Source: DATEEW01 sp035273665 (GTDB lineage Bacteria; Pseudomonadota; Gammaproteobacteria; Burkholderiales; SG8-39). From it: 18,082 nucleotides of DNA. The translations under genes were made by a program, and so were the position numbers. Shown one piece after another: positions 7,373 to 14,043 of this stretch. Within the stretch, counting starts at the first letter, position 1. Every line of letters begins with the position of its first letter. Under the pieces are notes generated by a model. That model was not told the DNA's origin and ran no database searches. It was given only the letters and a program-made list of their open reading frames with translations. The stretch is from contig DATEOW010000204.1 of the NCBI GenBank assembly GCA_035273665.1, positions 1 to 18,082 of the forward strand, given 5' to 3'.

Positions 7373-7918
7373 TCAGACTCGCAGCACGCGCTCGCCTCGT
7401 CCGATGCCGGAAGCACCGGTGCGCACCGTTTCCAGAATCGCGCTTTTGTCGAGCGCCTGAATGAAAGCGTCGAGCTTTTCGCCCGTGCCCGTCAGCTCAA
7501 TGGTGTAAGTGCTGTCCGTCACGTCGATAATGCGGCCGCGAAAAATTTCGGCCATGCGTTTCATTTCGTCGCGATGCGTCCCGGTAGCGCGCACTTTGAT
7601 CAGCATCAGCTCCCGTTCGATGTGCGGCGCTTCGGACAAGTCCACGACTTTCACGACCTCGATGAGCTTATTGAGCTGCTTGGTAATCTGCTCGACAACG
7701 TCATCCGACCCGGAAGTAACAATCGTAATGCGCGACAGGGACGCATCTTCCGTCGGCGCGACGGTAAGCGATTCAATGTTATAGCCGCGGGCCGAGAAAA
7801 GACCTGCAACACGCGAGAGCGCCCCCGCCTCGTTTTCCAGCAATACGGAAATAATATGGCGCATATGACGGACTTTTTCCGCGTTGAGGTTGAAATGACT
7901 TAGCGCAGGTGCGTTCAT
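7373..7918 (-). CDS. ilvH: Acetolactate synthase small (regulatory) subunit
   Basis: Regulatory partner of the synthase, which it activates and makes sensitive to valine. The core MRHIISVLLENEAGALSRVA opens the N-terminal ACT domain, followed by GYNIESLTVAPTED and, later, HIERELMLIKV and FRGRIIDVTDSTYTIELTG. The start is uncertain. ATG at 7918 (181 residues) lies 2 nt after the ilvB stop with GAGGA about 9 nt upstream. ATG at 7864 gives the standard 163-residue protein that begins MRHIISV but has no good ribosome-binding site. I list the longer form on the ribosome-binding evidence; the extra 18 residues have no known counterpart. It lies between ilvB and ilvC in one operon. Confidence 0.94.
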   Translation of the reverse strand: MNAPALSHFNLNAEKVRHMRHIISVLLENEAGALSRVAGLFSARGYNIESLTVAPTEDASLSRITIVTSGSDDVVEQITKQLNKLIEVVKVVDLSEAPHIERELMLIKVRATGTHRDEMKRMAEIFRGRIIDVTDSTYTIELTGTGEKLDAFIQALDKSAILETVRTGASGIGRGERVLRV

Positions 7919-7920
7919 GC

Positions 7921-9654
7921 TCAGAGTTCCTCGGCCAGAATCATTTCCGAGATGCCTTTGCCTGCGGCGACCATCGGATAGACGTTCTCGGTCTGATCGG
8001 TCATAAAGTCCATGAACACGCAACGGTCCTTCAGTTTAAACGCCTCAATGAGGGCGCCTTCCACATCCTCGGGCTTTTCAATGCGCATGCCGACATGGCC
8101 ATAAGCCTCGGTGAGCTTCACGAAATCGGGCAGCGCGTCCATATACGATTCGGAATACCGATTGCCGTGAAAAAATTGCTGCCACTGACGAACCATGCCC
8201 ATGTACTTGTTGTTCAGGTTGATGATCTTTATCGGCAGGTGATACTGCTTGCAGGTGGACAATTCCTGAATGCACATCTGAATGCTCGATTCGCCGGTGA
8301 CGCACGCGACGGTCGCCCCTGGATTGGCCAGAAAAGCACCCATCGCGGCAGGTAGGCCGAAGCCCATGGTACCGAGGCCGCCTGAATTGATCCAACGACG
8401 CGGTTTGTCGAATTTATAGAATTGCGCCGCCCACATTTGATGCTGCCCGACATCCGAGCACACGAAGGCATCTCCGCCGGTCACTTCATAGAGCTTTTCG
8501 ACCACGTTCTGCGGTTTGATGATGCTGCTCGTGCGGTCATAGCGCAGACAATCTTTGCCGCGCCACAGTTCGATCTGTGCCCACCACGCCTTCAAGGCCT
8601 TGTCGTCCATCTTGGAGACATGGCCTTCAAGCAAGGGAAGCAACTCATCCAAGGTTTCCCGCACGTCGCCTACGATGGGAACGTCCACTTTTACGCGCTT
8701 GGAAATCGAAGAAGGATCGATATCGATATGAATGATCTTGCGGGCGATCTGACTGAAATGCGCCGGGTTGCCGATAACGCGGTCGTCGAAGCGCGCGCCA
8801 ATTGCAATCAGCACATCGCAATGCTGCATGGCCATGTTGGCTTCGTATGTCCCGTGCATACCTAGCATGCCCAGGTGTTGACGGTCAGTGGCCGGATAAG
8901 CGCCCAGACCCATCAGCGTGTTGGTGCAAGGAAATCCCAATAAACGCACCAGCTTCGTCAACTGCTCGGAAGCATGCGAGAGGATTACACCGCCGCCGGC
9001 ATAGACGTACGGGCGTTTCGCCTCAAGAATGAGTTGGGCCGCTTTTTTGATTTGGCCCGGATGGCCCTTCACCACGGGGGTATAGGACCGCATTTCGACC
9101 GTATCGGGATATTCGAACGGATACACATGCGTCGAAATATCCTTAGGAATATCGACGAGCACGGGGCCAGGACGACCAGTCTTGGCGATGTGAAACGCTT
9201 TTTTAATGGTGGGAGCGATGTCCGCAACGTTCTTCACCAGGAAGTTATGCTTCACGCAGGGACGCGTGATGCCGACGGTGTCGACTTCCTGAAAAGCATC
9301 GAGACCAATCGCGTGCGAGGGCACTTGGCCGCTGATGATGACCATGGGAATGGAATCAAGATAGGCGGTCGCGATGCCGGTAACCGCATTCGTCAACCCT
9401 GGTCCTGATGTAACGAGCGCGACGCCTACTTTATCGCTAGCGCGTGCGTATCCGTCCGCGGCGTGCGTCGCGCCTTGTTCATGGCGAACCAGCACATGTT
9501 TCACTTTGTCCTGCTTGAACAAAGCATCGTAAATGAACAAGACGGCGCCACCGGGATAGCCGAAGACGTATTCCACGCCTTCCGCTTCCAGACATTTGAT
9601 GACAATGTCCGCACCGCTTAAAACGGGGCCTTGCGCTTCTTTGCCGCTGCTCAT
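7921..9654 (-). CDS. ilvB: Acetolactate synthase large (catalytic) subunit
   Basis: Thiamine diphosphate enzyme that makes acetolactate from pyruvate, or acetohydroxybutyrate from pyruvate and 2-oxobutyrate. 577 residues from ATG at 9654, preceded by TTAGGCG at good spacing. The N-terminal pyrimidine-binding domain has GYPGGAVLFIYDAL (32-45) and the catalytic E59 (VRHEQGATHAADGYARA). The FAD-contacting middle domain follows. The cofactor pyrophosphate motif reads VTGESSIQM, with E455 where most of the superfamily has Asp (GDG/GDA), and closes with N481-N482 26 residues later (LNNKYMGMV). I recall GEG at this place in other betaproteobacterial sequences; GES is a further change. First gene of ilvBHC, behind the promoter at 9731-9759. 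Confidence 0.96.
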   Translation of the reverse strand: MSSGKEAQGPVLSGADIVIKCLEAEGVEYVFGYPGGAVLFIYDALFKQDKVKHVLVRHEQGATHAADGYARASDKVGVALVTSGPGLTNAVTGIATAYLDSIPMVIISGQVPSHAIGLDAFQEVDTVGITRPCVKHNFLVKNVADIAPTIKKAFHIAKTGRPGPVLVDIPKDISTHVYPFEYPDTVEMRSYTPVVKGHPGQIKKAAQLILEAKRPYVYAGGGVILSHASEQLTKLVRLLGFPCTNTLMGLGAYPATDRQHLGMLGMHGTYEANMAMQHCDVLIAIGARFDDRVIGNPAHFSQIARKIIHIDIDPSSISKRVKVDVPIVGDVRETLDELLPLLEGHVSKMDDKALKAWWAQIELWRGKDCLRYDRTSSIIKPQNVVEKLYEVTGGDAFVCSDVGQHQMWAAQFYKFDKPRRWINSGGLGTMGFGLPAAMGAFLANPGATVACVTGESSIQMCIQELSTCKQYHLPIKIINLNNKYMGMVRQWQQFFHGNRYSESYMDALPDFVKLTEAYGHVGMRIEKPEDVEGALIEAFKLKDRCVFMDFMTDQTENVYPMVAAGKGISEMILAEEL

Positions 9655-9730
9655 TTGGATCGCCTAAGTTGTTGCCGGGTTTGGTCTGCTTTTTCCGTAA
9701 GTGCGTTGAATTCTTAGCGGAAAACAGAGA

Positions 9731-9759
9731 ACACTAAAGGCTGGACCGGATTTGGTCAA
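9731..9759 (-). promoter_or_regulatory. Sigma-70-type promoter of ilvBHC
   Basis: On the minus strand TTGACC (9754-9759) and TAGTGT (9731-9736) are separated by exactly 17 bp. That is 5/6 at -35 and 4/6 at -10. Transcription would begin near 9723, giving a leader of about 70 nt. This leader has no leader peptide rich in Ile/Val/Leu codons and no terminator hairpin, so classical attenuation is unlikely. The rest of the 243-bp gap between ilvB and the sigma gene (9655-9897) holds the palindrome at 9798-9810, a small inverted repeat TTAAC-N5-GTTAA at 9849-9863, and no convincing promoter for the sigma gene. Confidence 0.7.
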
Positions 9760-9797
9760 GCCAAGCGCCGAAGACAATGAATATCGATGCCATTAAA

Positions 9798-9810
9798 CGC
9801 TGGCCCAGCG
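9798..9810. promoter_or_regulatory. Palindrome upstream of ilvBHC promoter, possible operator
   Basis: CGCTGGCCCAGCG is a perfect 6-1-6 palindrome lying about 38 bp upstream of the ilvB -35 element and 88 bp upstream of the proposed sigma-factor start. Its position would suit an activator of ilvB or a regulator of the divergent gene. No regulator family is identified; short GC-rich palindromes also occur by chance. Confidence 0.35.
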
Positions 9811-9883
9811 ATGAAAGCGCTTGTCCGCGGTCAAAATCGCTAAGAAATTTAACGCTTTGTTAACATCCACAGCTTCTACCGTG

Positions 9884-9890
9884 AAAAGGA
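9884..9890 (+). promoter_or_regulatory. Ribosome-binding site that decides a CTG start
   Basis: AAAAGGA is a strong match to the anti-Shine-Dalgarno sequence. Seven nt downstream lies CTG at 9898, in frame with the sigma factor and just before its conserved N-terminal helix. No ATG, GTG or TTG occurs in that frame between the upstream stop (TAA, 9850-9852) and GTG at 9973. Confidence 0.6.
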
Positions 9891-9897
9891 CTCGGCG

Positions 9898-10455
9898 CTG
9901 TCTTCCAGAACCGAACTGTCGGCCTTCCTCGCCAGTGTCGAACGGCGCGCCTACAAACAGGCGTTCTTCGCTGTGCGGGATGAGGCGTCTGCCCTCGATT
10001 TAGTTCAGGACAGCATGATGCGGCTGGCGGAAAAATACGGTGACCGCCCGGCGGCCGAATTGCCCCTCCTATTCCAACGAATTTTGCAAAACGCCATCCG
10101 CGACTGGTACCGCCGATCCAAGGTTCGCTCGACCTGGACGACCTTACTTTCTGCCCTGGGAGCGGGGGGCGAAGAGGAAGATTTCGACCCTTTAGACACG
10201 CTCGCGACCGAGGGCGGGAGCCAAACTGCACAAGACGAGGCCGAACGTGCACAAGTGCTTGTAATCATTGAGCGGGAAATTGAGAAACTACCCTTACGTC
10301 AACGCCAGGCTTTTTTGCTGCGTTATTGGGAAGAGCTGGATGTGGCGGAAACCGCTATTTCGATGGGATGTTCGGAAGGCAGCGTGAAAACGCATTGTTC
10401 GCGTGCAACCCATGCACTTGCGGCGGCACTGAAGGCCAAAGGCATTGAGCCATGA
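9898..10455 (+). CDS. Alternative RNA polymerase sigma factor (sigma-70 family, ECF-like)
   Basis: 185 residues if translation begins at CTG 9898. Region 2 is at residues 7-75: ELSAFLASVERRAYKQAFFAV, then ALDLVQDSMMRLAEKYGD and FQRILQNAIRDWYRRSKV (shown as separate motifs). Region 4 is near 133-182: LPLRQRQAFLLRYWEELDV, then CSEGSVKTHCSRATHAL. There is no region 1.1 or 3, as in ECF factors. The first conventional start, GTG 9973, would remove the first helix of region 2, which relatives retain, so CTG with its strong ribosome-binding site is preferred. The linker (about 82-105) is acidic and Gly-rich. The stop overlaps the DUF3619 start as ATGA (10452-10455). Target promoters are unknown; control probably comes from the coupled membrane protein. 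Confidence 0.85.
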   Translation: MSSRTELSAFLASVERRAYKQAFFAVRDEASALDLVQDSMMRLAEKYGDRPAAELPLLFQRILQNAIRDWYRRSKVRSTWTTLLSALGAGGEEEDFDPLDTLATEGGSQTAQDEAERAQVLVIIEREIEKLPLRQRQAFLLRYWEELDVAETAISMGCSEGSVKTHCSRATHALAAALKAKGIEP

Positions 10456-10850
10456 AAGACGAAACAGATATCGCCCGCAGCATAAGCGTCAAATTAGACC
10501 AGGGTCTGGAATTGCCGGAGCCTGTGTTGGCACGCCTACGTGCCGGGCGACAGAAGGCTCTGGATCATCAACGGCAATCCGCCGGCGCGTTGGCCAATGT
10601 CGGTGGCTTCAATCTGGATTGGCTGGACGCCCGCCGCTTTTCCCGTATCCTCGCTCCCTTGGCGCTTATCGCCGTGGCGGTATTCGTGGGCAATCAGTGG
10701 ACGGAAACGCGCATAGAAGCAGAGCAGCGCGCGGCGAGATTGGCCGAAATCGATGTCGCCATGTTGAGTAGCGATCTACCCTTGGAAGCCTATCTGGACC
10801 GGGATTTTCACGCATGGCTCAACGCTCAGCCGCAATCCTCCTCTTACTGA
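10452..10850 (+). CDS. DUF3619 single-pass membrane protein, candidate anti-sigma factor
   Basis: 132 residues. The N-terminal 65 or so are soluble, with the helix LELPEPVLARLRAGRQKAL (about 19-37). One membrane span lies near 65-80 (ILAPLALIAVAVFVG). About 50 residues follow on the far side, ending in the conserved-looking LPLEAYLDRDFHAWLNA. A cytosolic helical domain, one span and a short periplasmic part is the usual layout of ECF anti-sigma factors, and the ATGA overlap with the sigma gene supports that role. No zinc-binding HxxxCxxC motif is present, so it is not the ZAS class. The family has no established function as far as I know; anti-sigma activity is inference. AAGG lies 9 nt before the start. 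Its 3' end overlaps the DUF3106 gene by 37 nt. Confidence 0.8.
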   Translation: MKDETDIARSISVKLDQGLELPEPVLARLRAGRQKALDHQRQSAGALANVGGFNLDWLDARRFSRILAPLALIAVAVFVGNQWTETRIEAEQRAARLAEIDVAMLSSDLPLEAYLDRDFHAWLNAQPQSSSY

Positions 10851-11221
10851 TCTCTCTGCTGCATAGTCTCGCAGTGGGCGCCGCCCCCGTGGATCCGGAG
10901 TGGCAACAGCTCACCGAGAATCAGCGGCAGGTGCTCGCGCCCTTGCAGGCCCAGTGGAAAGATTTCAATGCGCCACGGAAGCAAAAATGGATCGAACTCG
11001 CCGATCGCTATCCTCAACTCTCTCTTTACCAACAATGGCAGTTGAAAAAGCGCATTCAGGAGTGGTCCAAACTGACGCCGGAACAACGCGAAGCGGCTCG
11101 GGAGCGGTACAAGGAATTCGAGCAACTATCTCCTGAGCAAAAAGAAACAGTGCGCCAGCAATACGAAATGAAACAACAGCTCGGTGGCACGCCTGCGGCA
11201 CCCGCACCCGCAGCAAAATAG
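10814..11221 (+). CDS. DUF3106 secreted protein with LTxxQ-like repeats
   Basis: 135 residues. A signal peptide spans 1-23 (ILLLLISLLHSLAVGA, cleaved near AVGA-A). The mature part is almost wholly helical and charged, rich in Gln, Glu, Arg and Lys, with W and Y at spaced positions, and ends in an Ala/Pro tail (GGTPAAPAPAAK). Residues 33-122 are five tandem 18-residue units beginning LTENQ, FNAPR, LSLYQ, LTPEQ and LSPEQ. LTxxQ motifs are the hallmark of the CpxP/Spy family of periplasmic chaperones and stress sensors. The mature chain has no Cys or His, so metal sensing of the CnrX or ZraP kind looks unlikely. GGGA lies 9 nt before the ATG. The gene starts inside DUF3619, so it belongs to the sigma-factor operon. 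Similarity to CpxP/Spy is inference from motifs. Confidence 0.8.
   Translation: MAQRSAAILLLLISLLHSLAVGAAPVDPEWQQLTENQRQVLAPLQAQWKDFNAPRKQKWIELADRYPQLSLYQQWQLKKRIQEWSKLTPEQREAARERYKEFEQLSPEQKETVRQQYEMKQQLGGTPAAPAPAAK
10910..11179 (+). repeat. Five tandem 54-bp units encoding 18-residue helical repeats
   Basis: The units start at residues 33, 51, 69, 87 and 105 of the DUF3106 protein. Position 1 is L, F, L, L, L; position 2 is T, N, S, T, S; position 5 is Q, R, Q, Q, Q; position 16 is W, Y, W, F, K. Eighteen residues equal five alpha-helical turns, so the marked positions fall on one face. The DNA is diverged, so this is an old protein repeat and not a recent tandem duplication. Confidence 0.7.
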
Positions 11222-11248
11222 CCAACACGATGAACAACCCGGTTCCCT

Positions 11249-11794
11249 ATGGGTGAAACCCCGAAGGCGCTTTACCCGTCGATTTTGCGGCGATTGGCCG
11301 CCATGGTTTATGAATCGTTGTTGGTCCTGGCGATTCTCATCGTTGCCGGCATGCTCTTTGGCGCGGCAACGCATCACTTCCAAGGAAATCCTTTGTTTGG
11401 TATAGGCCTCATGGCGGTGCTCGGGCTCTATTTCGTCTGGTGTTGGCATCGCGGGGGACATACGCTGGCAATGAAGGCCTGGCGTTTACGGCTTTCACGG
11501 CCGAATGGCGACAGAATTAGCATCGGCCAAGGCGTCCTGCGGTTTCTCGCAGCGAGTCTGATGCTCGGAACGAGTTTAGTGGGTGTTTTGATCCTGTCGC
11601 GTCTGCCGCAATACGCGCAGAACTGGATGACGTGGTTGTTGCTGGCGCCGGGCCTGCTGGATTTGCTTTGGGCGGTTGTCGACCCGGACAAACAGTTCCT
11701 TCATGACCGTATCGCGCACACGCGCGTCTTTCTCAACAAGGCCGCGATAGCTATCGACGCTCCACCCAATACATCATCCCCAGCGCCGTCGTAA
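11249..11794 (+). CDS. RDD-family membrane protein
   Basis: 181 residues. The RDD signature is spread as usual: R14-R15 ahead of the first span (LRRLAAMVYESLLVLAILI), the GHTLAMKAWRLRL segment (about 70-82) between spans, and VVDPDKQFLHDRIAHTRVF (about 146-164) with the paired acidic and basic residues after the last span. Four spans are likely, near 20-40, 48-66, 95-117 and 125-147. RDD proteins have been linked to ion exchange, but no substrate can be read here. It follows DUF3106 by 27 nt and closes the sigma-factor cluster. No clear ribosome-binding site precedes ATG 11249; an eight-codon ORF (11230-11256) overlaps its start. The last 44 bp overlap lptG on the other strand. Confidence 0.85.
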   Translation: MGETPKALYPSILRRLAAMVYESLLVLAILIVAGMLFGAATHHFQGNPLFGIGLMAVLGLYFVWCWHRGGHTLAMKAWRLRLSRPNGDRISIGQGVLRFLAASLMLGTSLVGVLILSRLPQYAQNWMTWLLLAPGLLDLLWAVVDPDKQFLHDRIAHTRVFLNKAAIAIDAPPNTSSPAPS

Positions 11795-12824
11795 GAAATA
11801 ACACGCTCGGAAGCACGGCACTAAGCATCGGCGGCCAATTGTCCAATACGCCAAGATGAGAAAACAGGGCGTTCAATAGCTGGAACAAGATACCAAGCAT
11901 GATGCCTGCGAACATTTTGACGCCCACCCCACCCGAGCGCAGGGCCACATAGGCGAAAGGAAGCGCCAAACCCATCATCACCAGCACGGCAAAGGGGTAG
12001 ACCACTTTCTTCCATAAGGCGATGTCGTAACGATCCGTGCGCTGATGGTTCTGCTCCAGATGCTGCGAGTACTGATACAACCCCCACGCCGACATTTTCT
12101 CCGGTCGCACCATCAACACCGAGAGCATGTCCGGCGTTAAGACAGACGTCCACTTCATGGCGTCGATTTTATCCACGGTAGCGCCATCCGGACCAAACCG
12201 CGTCCGGCTCACTTCCCCGAGCTGCCATGTTTGATCTAGAAGGAAGTGTCCTGTCTTGGCTTCGCTGATCGACAACAGGTGCATCGCCTTGTCAAAATCG
12301 TAAATCAATACGCCGCGCAGCGTGTTGTCGGGCATGACCTGCCGAATGTTGACGAAGAGCTGGTCCGATTTCACCCACAGCCCTGATTTCAATTCCTGTG
12401 AAACGGTGGCGCCGAGGCTGCCGAGACGCACCCGCTGCGCCGCGCGTTCCGCGAAAGGTGCCGCGAGTTCTCCCAGAAGAACCGTGAGCACCACGAACCA
12501 AATTCCGATCCGCGCCAAGGTTCCCGCCGCGCGCCAGGGCGACAGTCCCGATACGCGCAGCACCGTATATTCCGAATTCCCTGCCATGATCGACAGCGCG
12601 ATGAGCGTACCCACGAGCACGGCAATAGGAAAAAGTTCGTAAAGATGCCCCGGCACCGACAAGGCGACGAACAAAAAGGCCTGGGGCAACGCATAGCTGC
12701 CCTTACCCAAGTCGCCAAGTTCATTGATGAGATCAAAAAAAGCGAAGAGGCCGGCAAAAGCGACGGCGACAAAGGCAGTCGACTTGTAAATCTCTCGTCC
12801 GAGATAGCGCGTAACAGTGATCAT
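11751..12824 (-). CDS. lptG: Lipopolysaccharide export permease LptG
   Basis: One of the two membrane subunits of the LptB2FG transporter that pulls lipopolysaccharide from the inner membrane towards the LptC/A bridge. 357 residues. The N-terminal YLGREIYKSTAFVAVAF and the span with DLINELGDLGKG (31-42) match LptG. The segment NSEYTVLRVSGLSPWR (83-98) is the coupling helix that contacts LptB. About 150 periplasmic residues follow (jellyroll domain), then three C-terminal spans (VLVMMGLALPFAYVAL, FAGIMLGILFQLLNALF, VLFLTTALGMMYW). The start overlaps the lptF stop by 4 nt. Its end lies within the RDD gene on the opposite strand, so no terminator can fit between them. Confidence 0.94.
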   Translation of the reverse strand: MITVTRYLGREIYKSTAFVAVAFAGLFAFFDLINELGDLGKGSYALPQAFLFVALSVPGHLYELFPIAVLVGTLIALSIMAGNSEYTVLRVSGLSPWRAAGTLARIGIWFVVLTVLLGELAAPFAERAAQRVRLGSLGATVSQELKSGLWVKSDQLFVNIRQVMPDNTLRGVLIYDFDKAMHLLSISEAKTGHFLLDQTWQLGEVSRTRFGPDGATVDKIDAMKWTSVLTPDMLSVLMVRPEKMSAWGLYQYSQHLEQNHQRTDRYDIALWKKVVYPFAVLVMMGLALPFAYVALRSGGVGVKMFAGIMLGILFQLLNALFSHLGVLDNWPPMLSAVLPSVLFLTTALGMMYWVERR

Positions 12825-13903
12825 CGCCAGCGCAGAAACGCAAAACCTTGAGTGCTACGCCACACGAAAAGCAATGCCACCACCGCCGCTGCCGCGGCAT
12901 GCACGATCCACCAACCGATGTCAAAACTCACTTTGCCCTGCCCCACCCAGGCTTGCACGACGCCAACCAGATTGCTGTAAAGCATGTATGCGAACACGGC
13001 GAAAAGCAGATTGATGGATCGGCTCGCCCGCGGATTCACGAACGCCAGCGGAATCGCGAGGAGTGCGAGATTGAGTGCGATGAAAGGCAGTCCGATCCGC
13101 CACATCAATTCCCCACGCAATTTGTTATCGCTACGCCGGATCAGTTCTACCGTCGGGATTGTTTTCGAGGGTTGTGCGCCGCTTTGCTGCTCGCCGGATT
13201 GCACGCGCACCGCATATCGTTCGAAATCGGTGACGCTGTACTCGGGTGTTCCGGGCGTTCCTTCATAACGACGGCCCTCCAGCAGCACGGCAAAACGATC
13301 CCCATTCGGCGTCACTTCCATATAGCCACGATCGCTTACGACAACGCCATTCTTGCCATGCTGCTTGGTCGCGACGAAAACATTGCGCACCTCGCCGACT
13401 TTGCCATCGACTGCCTCGACAAAAAACACGCGTTCCGCATTGGCGGACTCGCGGAAAACTCCCGGCGCGACCCGAGACAATTCGTCACGGCTATCGAGCT
13501 GACGGCGATATTCCTCGGCACGCCCATTGGCCCACGGGGAGAGAAACAAGGCCATCAACGTGATCAAGAGGATGATCGGCATGGCGAAGACCAGCACCGG
13601 CCGAATCCACGCAGTTAGCGCGACCCCGGAAGTAGACCAGACGACCATTTCGGAGTCGCGATAGGCCCGAGAGATGGCCATCAATACGGCAACAAAGAGG
13701 GTGAGCGCCAATAAAATAGGCAGATAGTTGATGGCAGTAAACCCGATGAGAGCAAACACGGCATCGGGCGGAATCTGGCCGCCCGCCGCCCTGCCCAGCA
13801 AACGCACAAGCTGGCTGGTGATGACGATGGCGAACAGCGCGGAAAAGACGGCGAAGGCGTAATTGCCGAATTCCCGCAACAAAGAGCGTTGAAATATGAC
13901 CAA
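12821..13903 (-). CDS. lptF: Lipopolysaccharide export permease LptF
   Basis: Partner of LptG in the LPS-extracting ABC transporter. 360 residues from TTG at 13903 (VIFQRSLLREFGNYAFAV). Family members begin at this point, no ATG or GTG is available in frame nearby, and upstream residues (a run of Ser and Ala) are not family-like. No clear ribosome-binding site is seen. Three N-terminal spans lie near 15-36, 48-80 and 99-125, with the coupling helix SRAYRDSEMVVWSTSG between the second and third. The periplasmic jellyroll domain spans about 130-260. Three more spans lie near 267-286, 294-315 and 328-347. It is the first gene of the pair and diverges from pepA. No convincing lptF promoter could be picked in the 140-bp gap (13904-14043). 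Confidence 0.93.
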   Translation of the reverse strand: MVIFQRSLLREFGNYAFAVFSALFAIVITSQLVRLLGRAAGGQIPPDAVFALIGFTAINYLPILLALTLFVAVLMAISRAYRDSEMVVWSTSGVALTAWIRPVLVFAMPIILLITLMALFLSPWANGRAEEYRRQLDSRDELSRVAPGVFRESANAERVFFVEAVDGKVGEVRNVFVATKQHGKNGVVVSDRGYMEVTPNGDRFAVLLEGRRYEGTPGTPEYSVTDFERYAVRVQSGEQQSGAQPSKTIPTVELIRRSDNKLRGELMWRIGLPFIALNLALLAIPLAFVNPRASRSINLLFAVFAYMLYSNLVGVVQAWVGQGKVSFDIGWWIVHAAAAAVVALLFVWRSTQGFAFLRWR

Positions 13904-13956
13904 TGAAGCGGCGCTTGAAGAAGACGCCGGGCACAGACGCGCACCCGGGCGGCATT

Positions 13957-13985
13957 TTGCATAGGCCTCTCATTACGGGGATAAT
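13957..13985 (+). promoter_or_regulatory. Possible pepA promoter
   Basis: TTGCAT (13957-13962) and GATAAT (13980-13985) are 17 bp apart. The -10 is a 5/6 match and the -35 keeps only the TTG. Transcription would start near 13992, inside the inverted repeat that follows. Confidence 0.42.
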
Positions 13986-13986
13986 C

Positions 13987-14017
13987 TTCCGCCACGGCCT
14001 TTCGCCATGGTGCGGAA
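13987..14017 (+). other. Inverted repeat in the pepA leader
   Basis: TTCCGC plus CACGG (13987-13997) pairs with CCATG and GCGGAA (14005-14009, 14012-14017), with one mismatch, a 2-nt bulge and a 7-nt loop. It ends 26 nt before the pepA ATG. If the promoter above is right, only part of it is transcribed, so it may equally be a protein-binding site in the lptF/pepA divergent region. Confidence 0.35.
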
Positions 14018-14043
14018 CAAGCAGTGCTCAGGCCGCGTAACGA

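Noticed and set aside
9655..9730. Leader-peptide attenuator for ilvBHC
   Set aside because: No short ORF with clustered Ile, Val or Leu codons and no terminator hairpin in the roughly 70-nt leader.
11230..11256. Eight-codon ORF overlapping the start of the RDD gene
   Set aside because: No ribosome-binding site and no recognisable role; probably chance, though translational coupling cannot be fully excluded.
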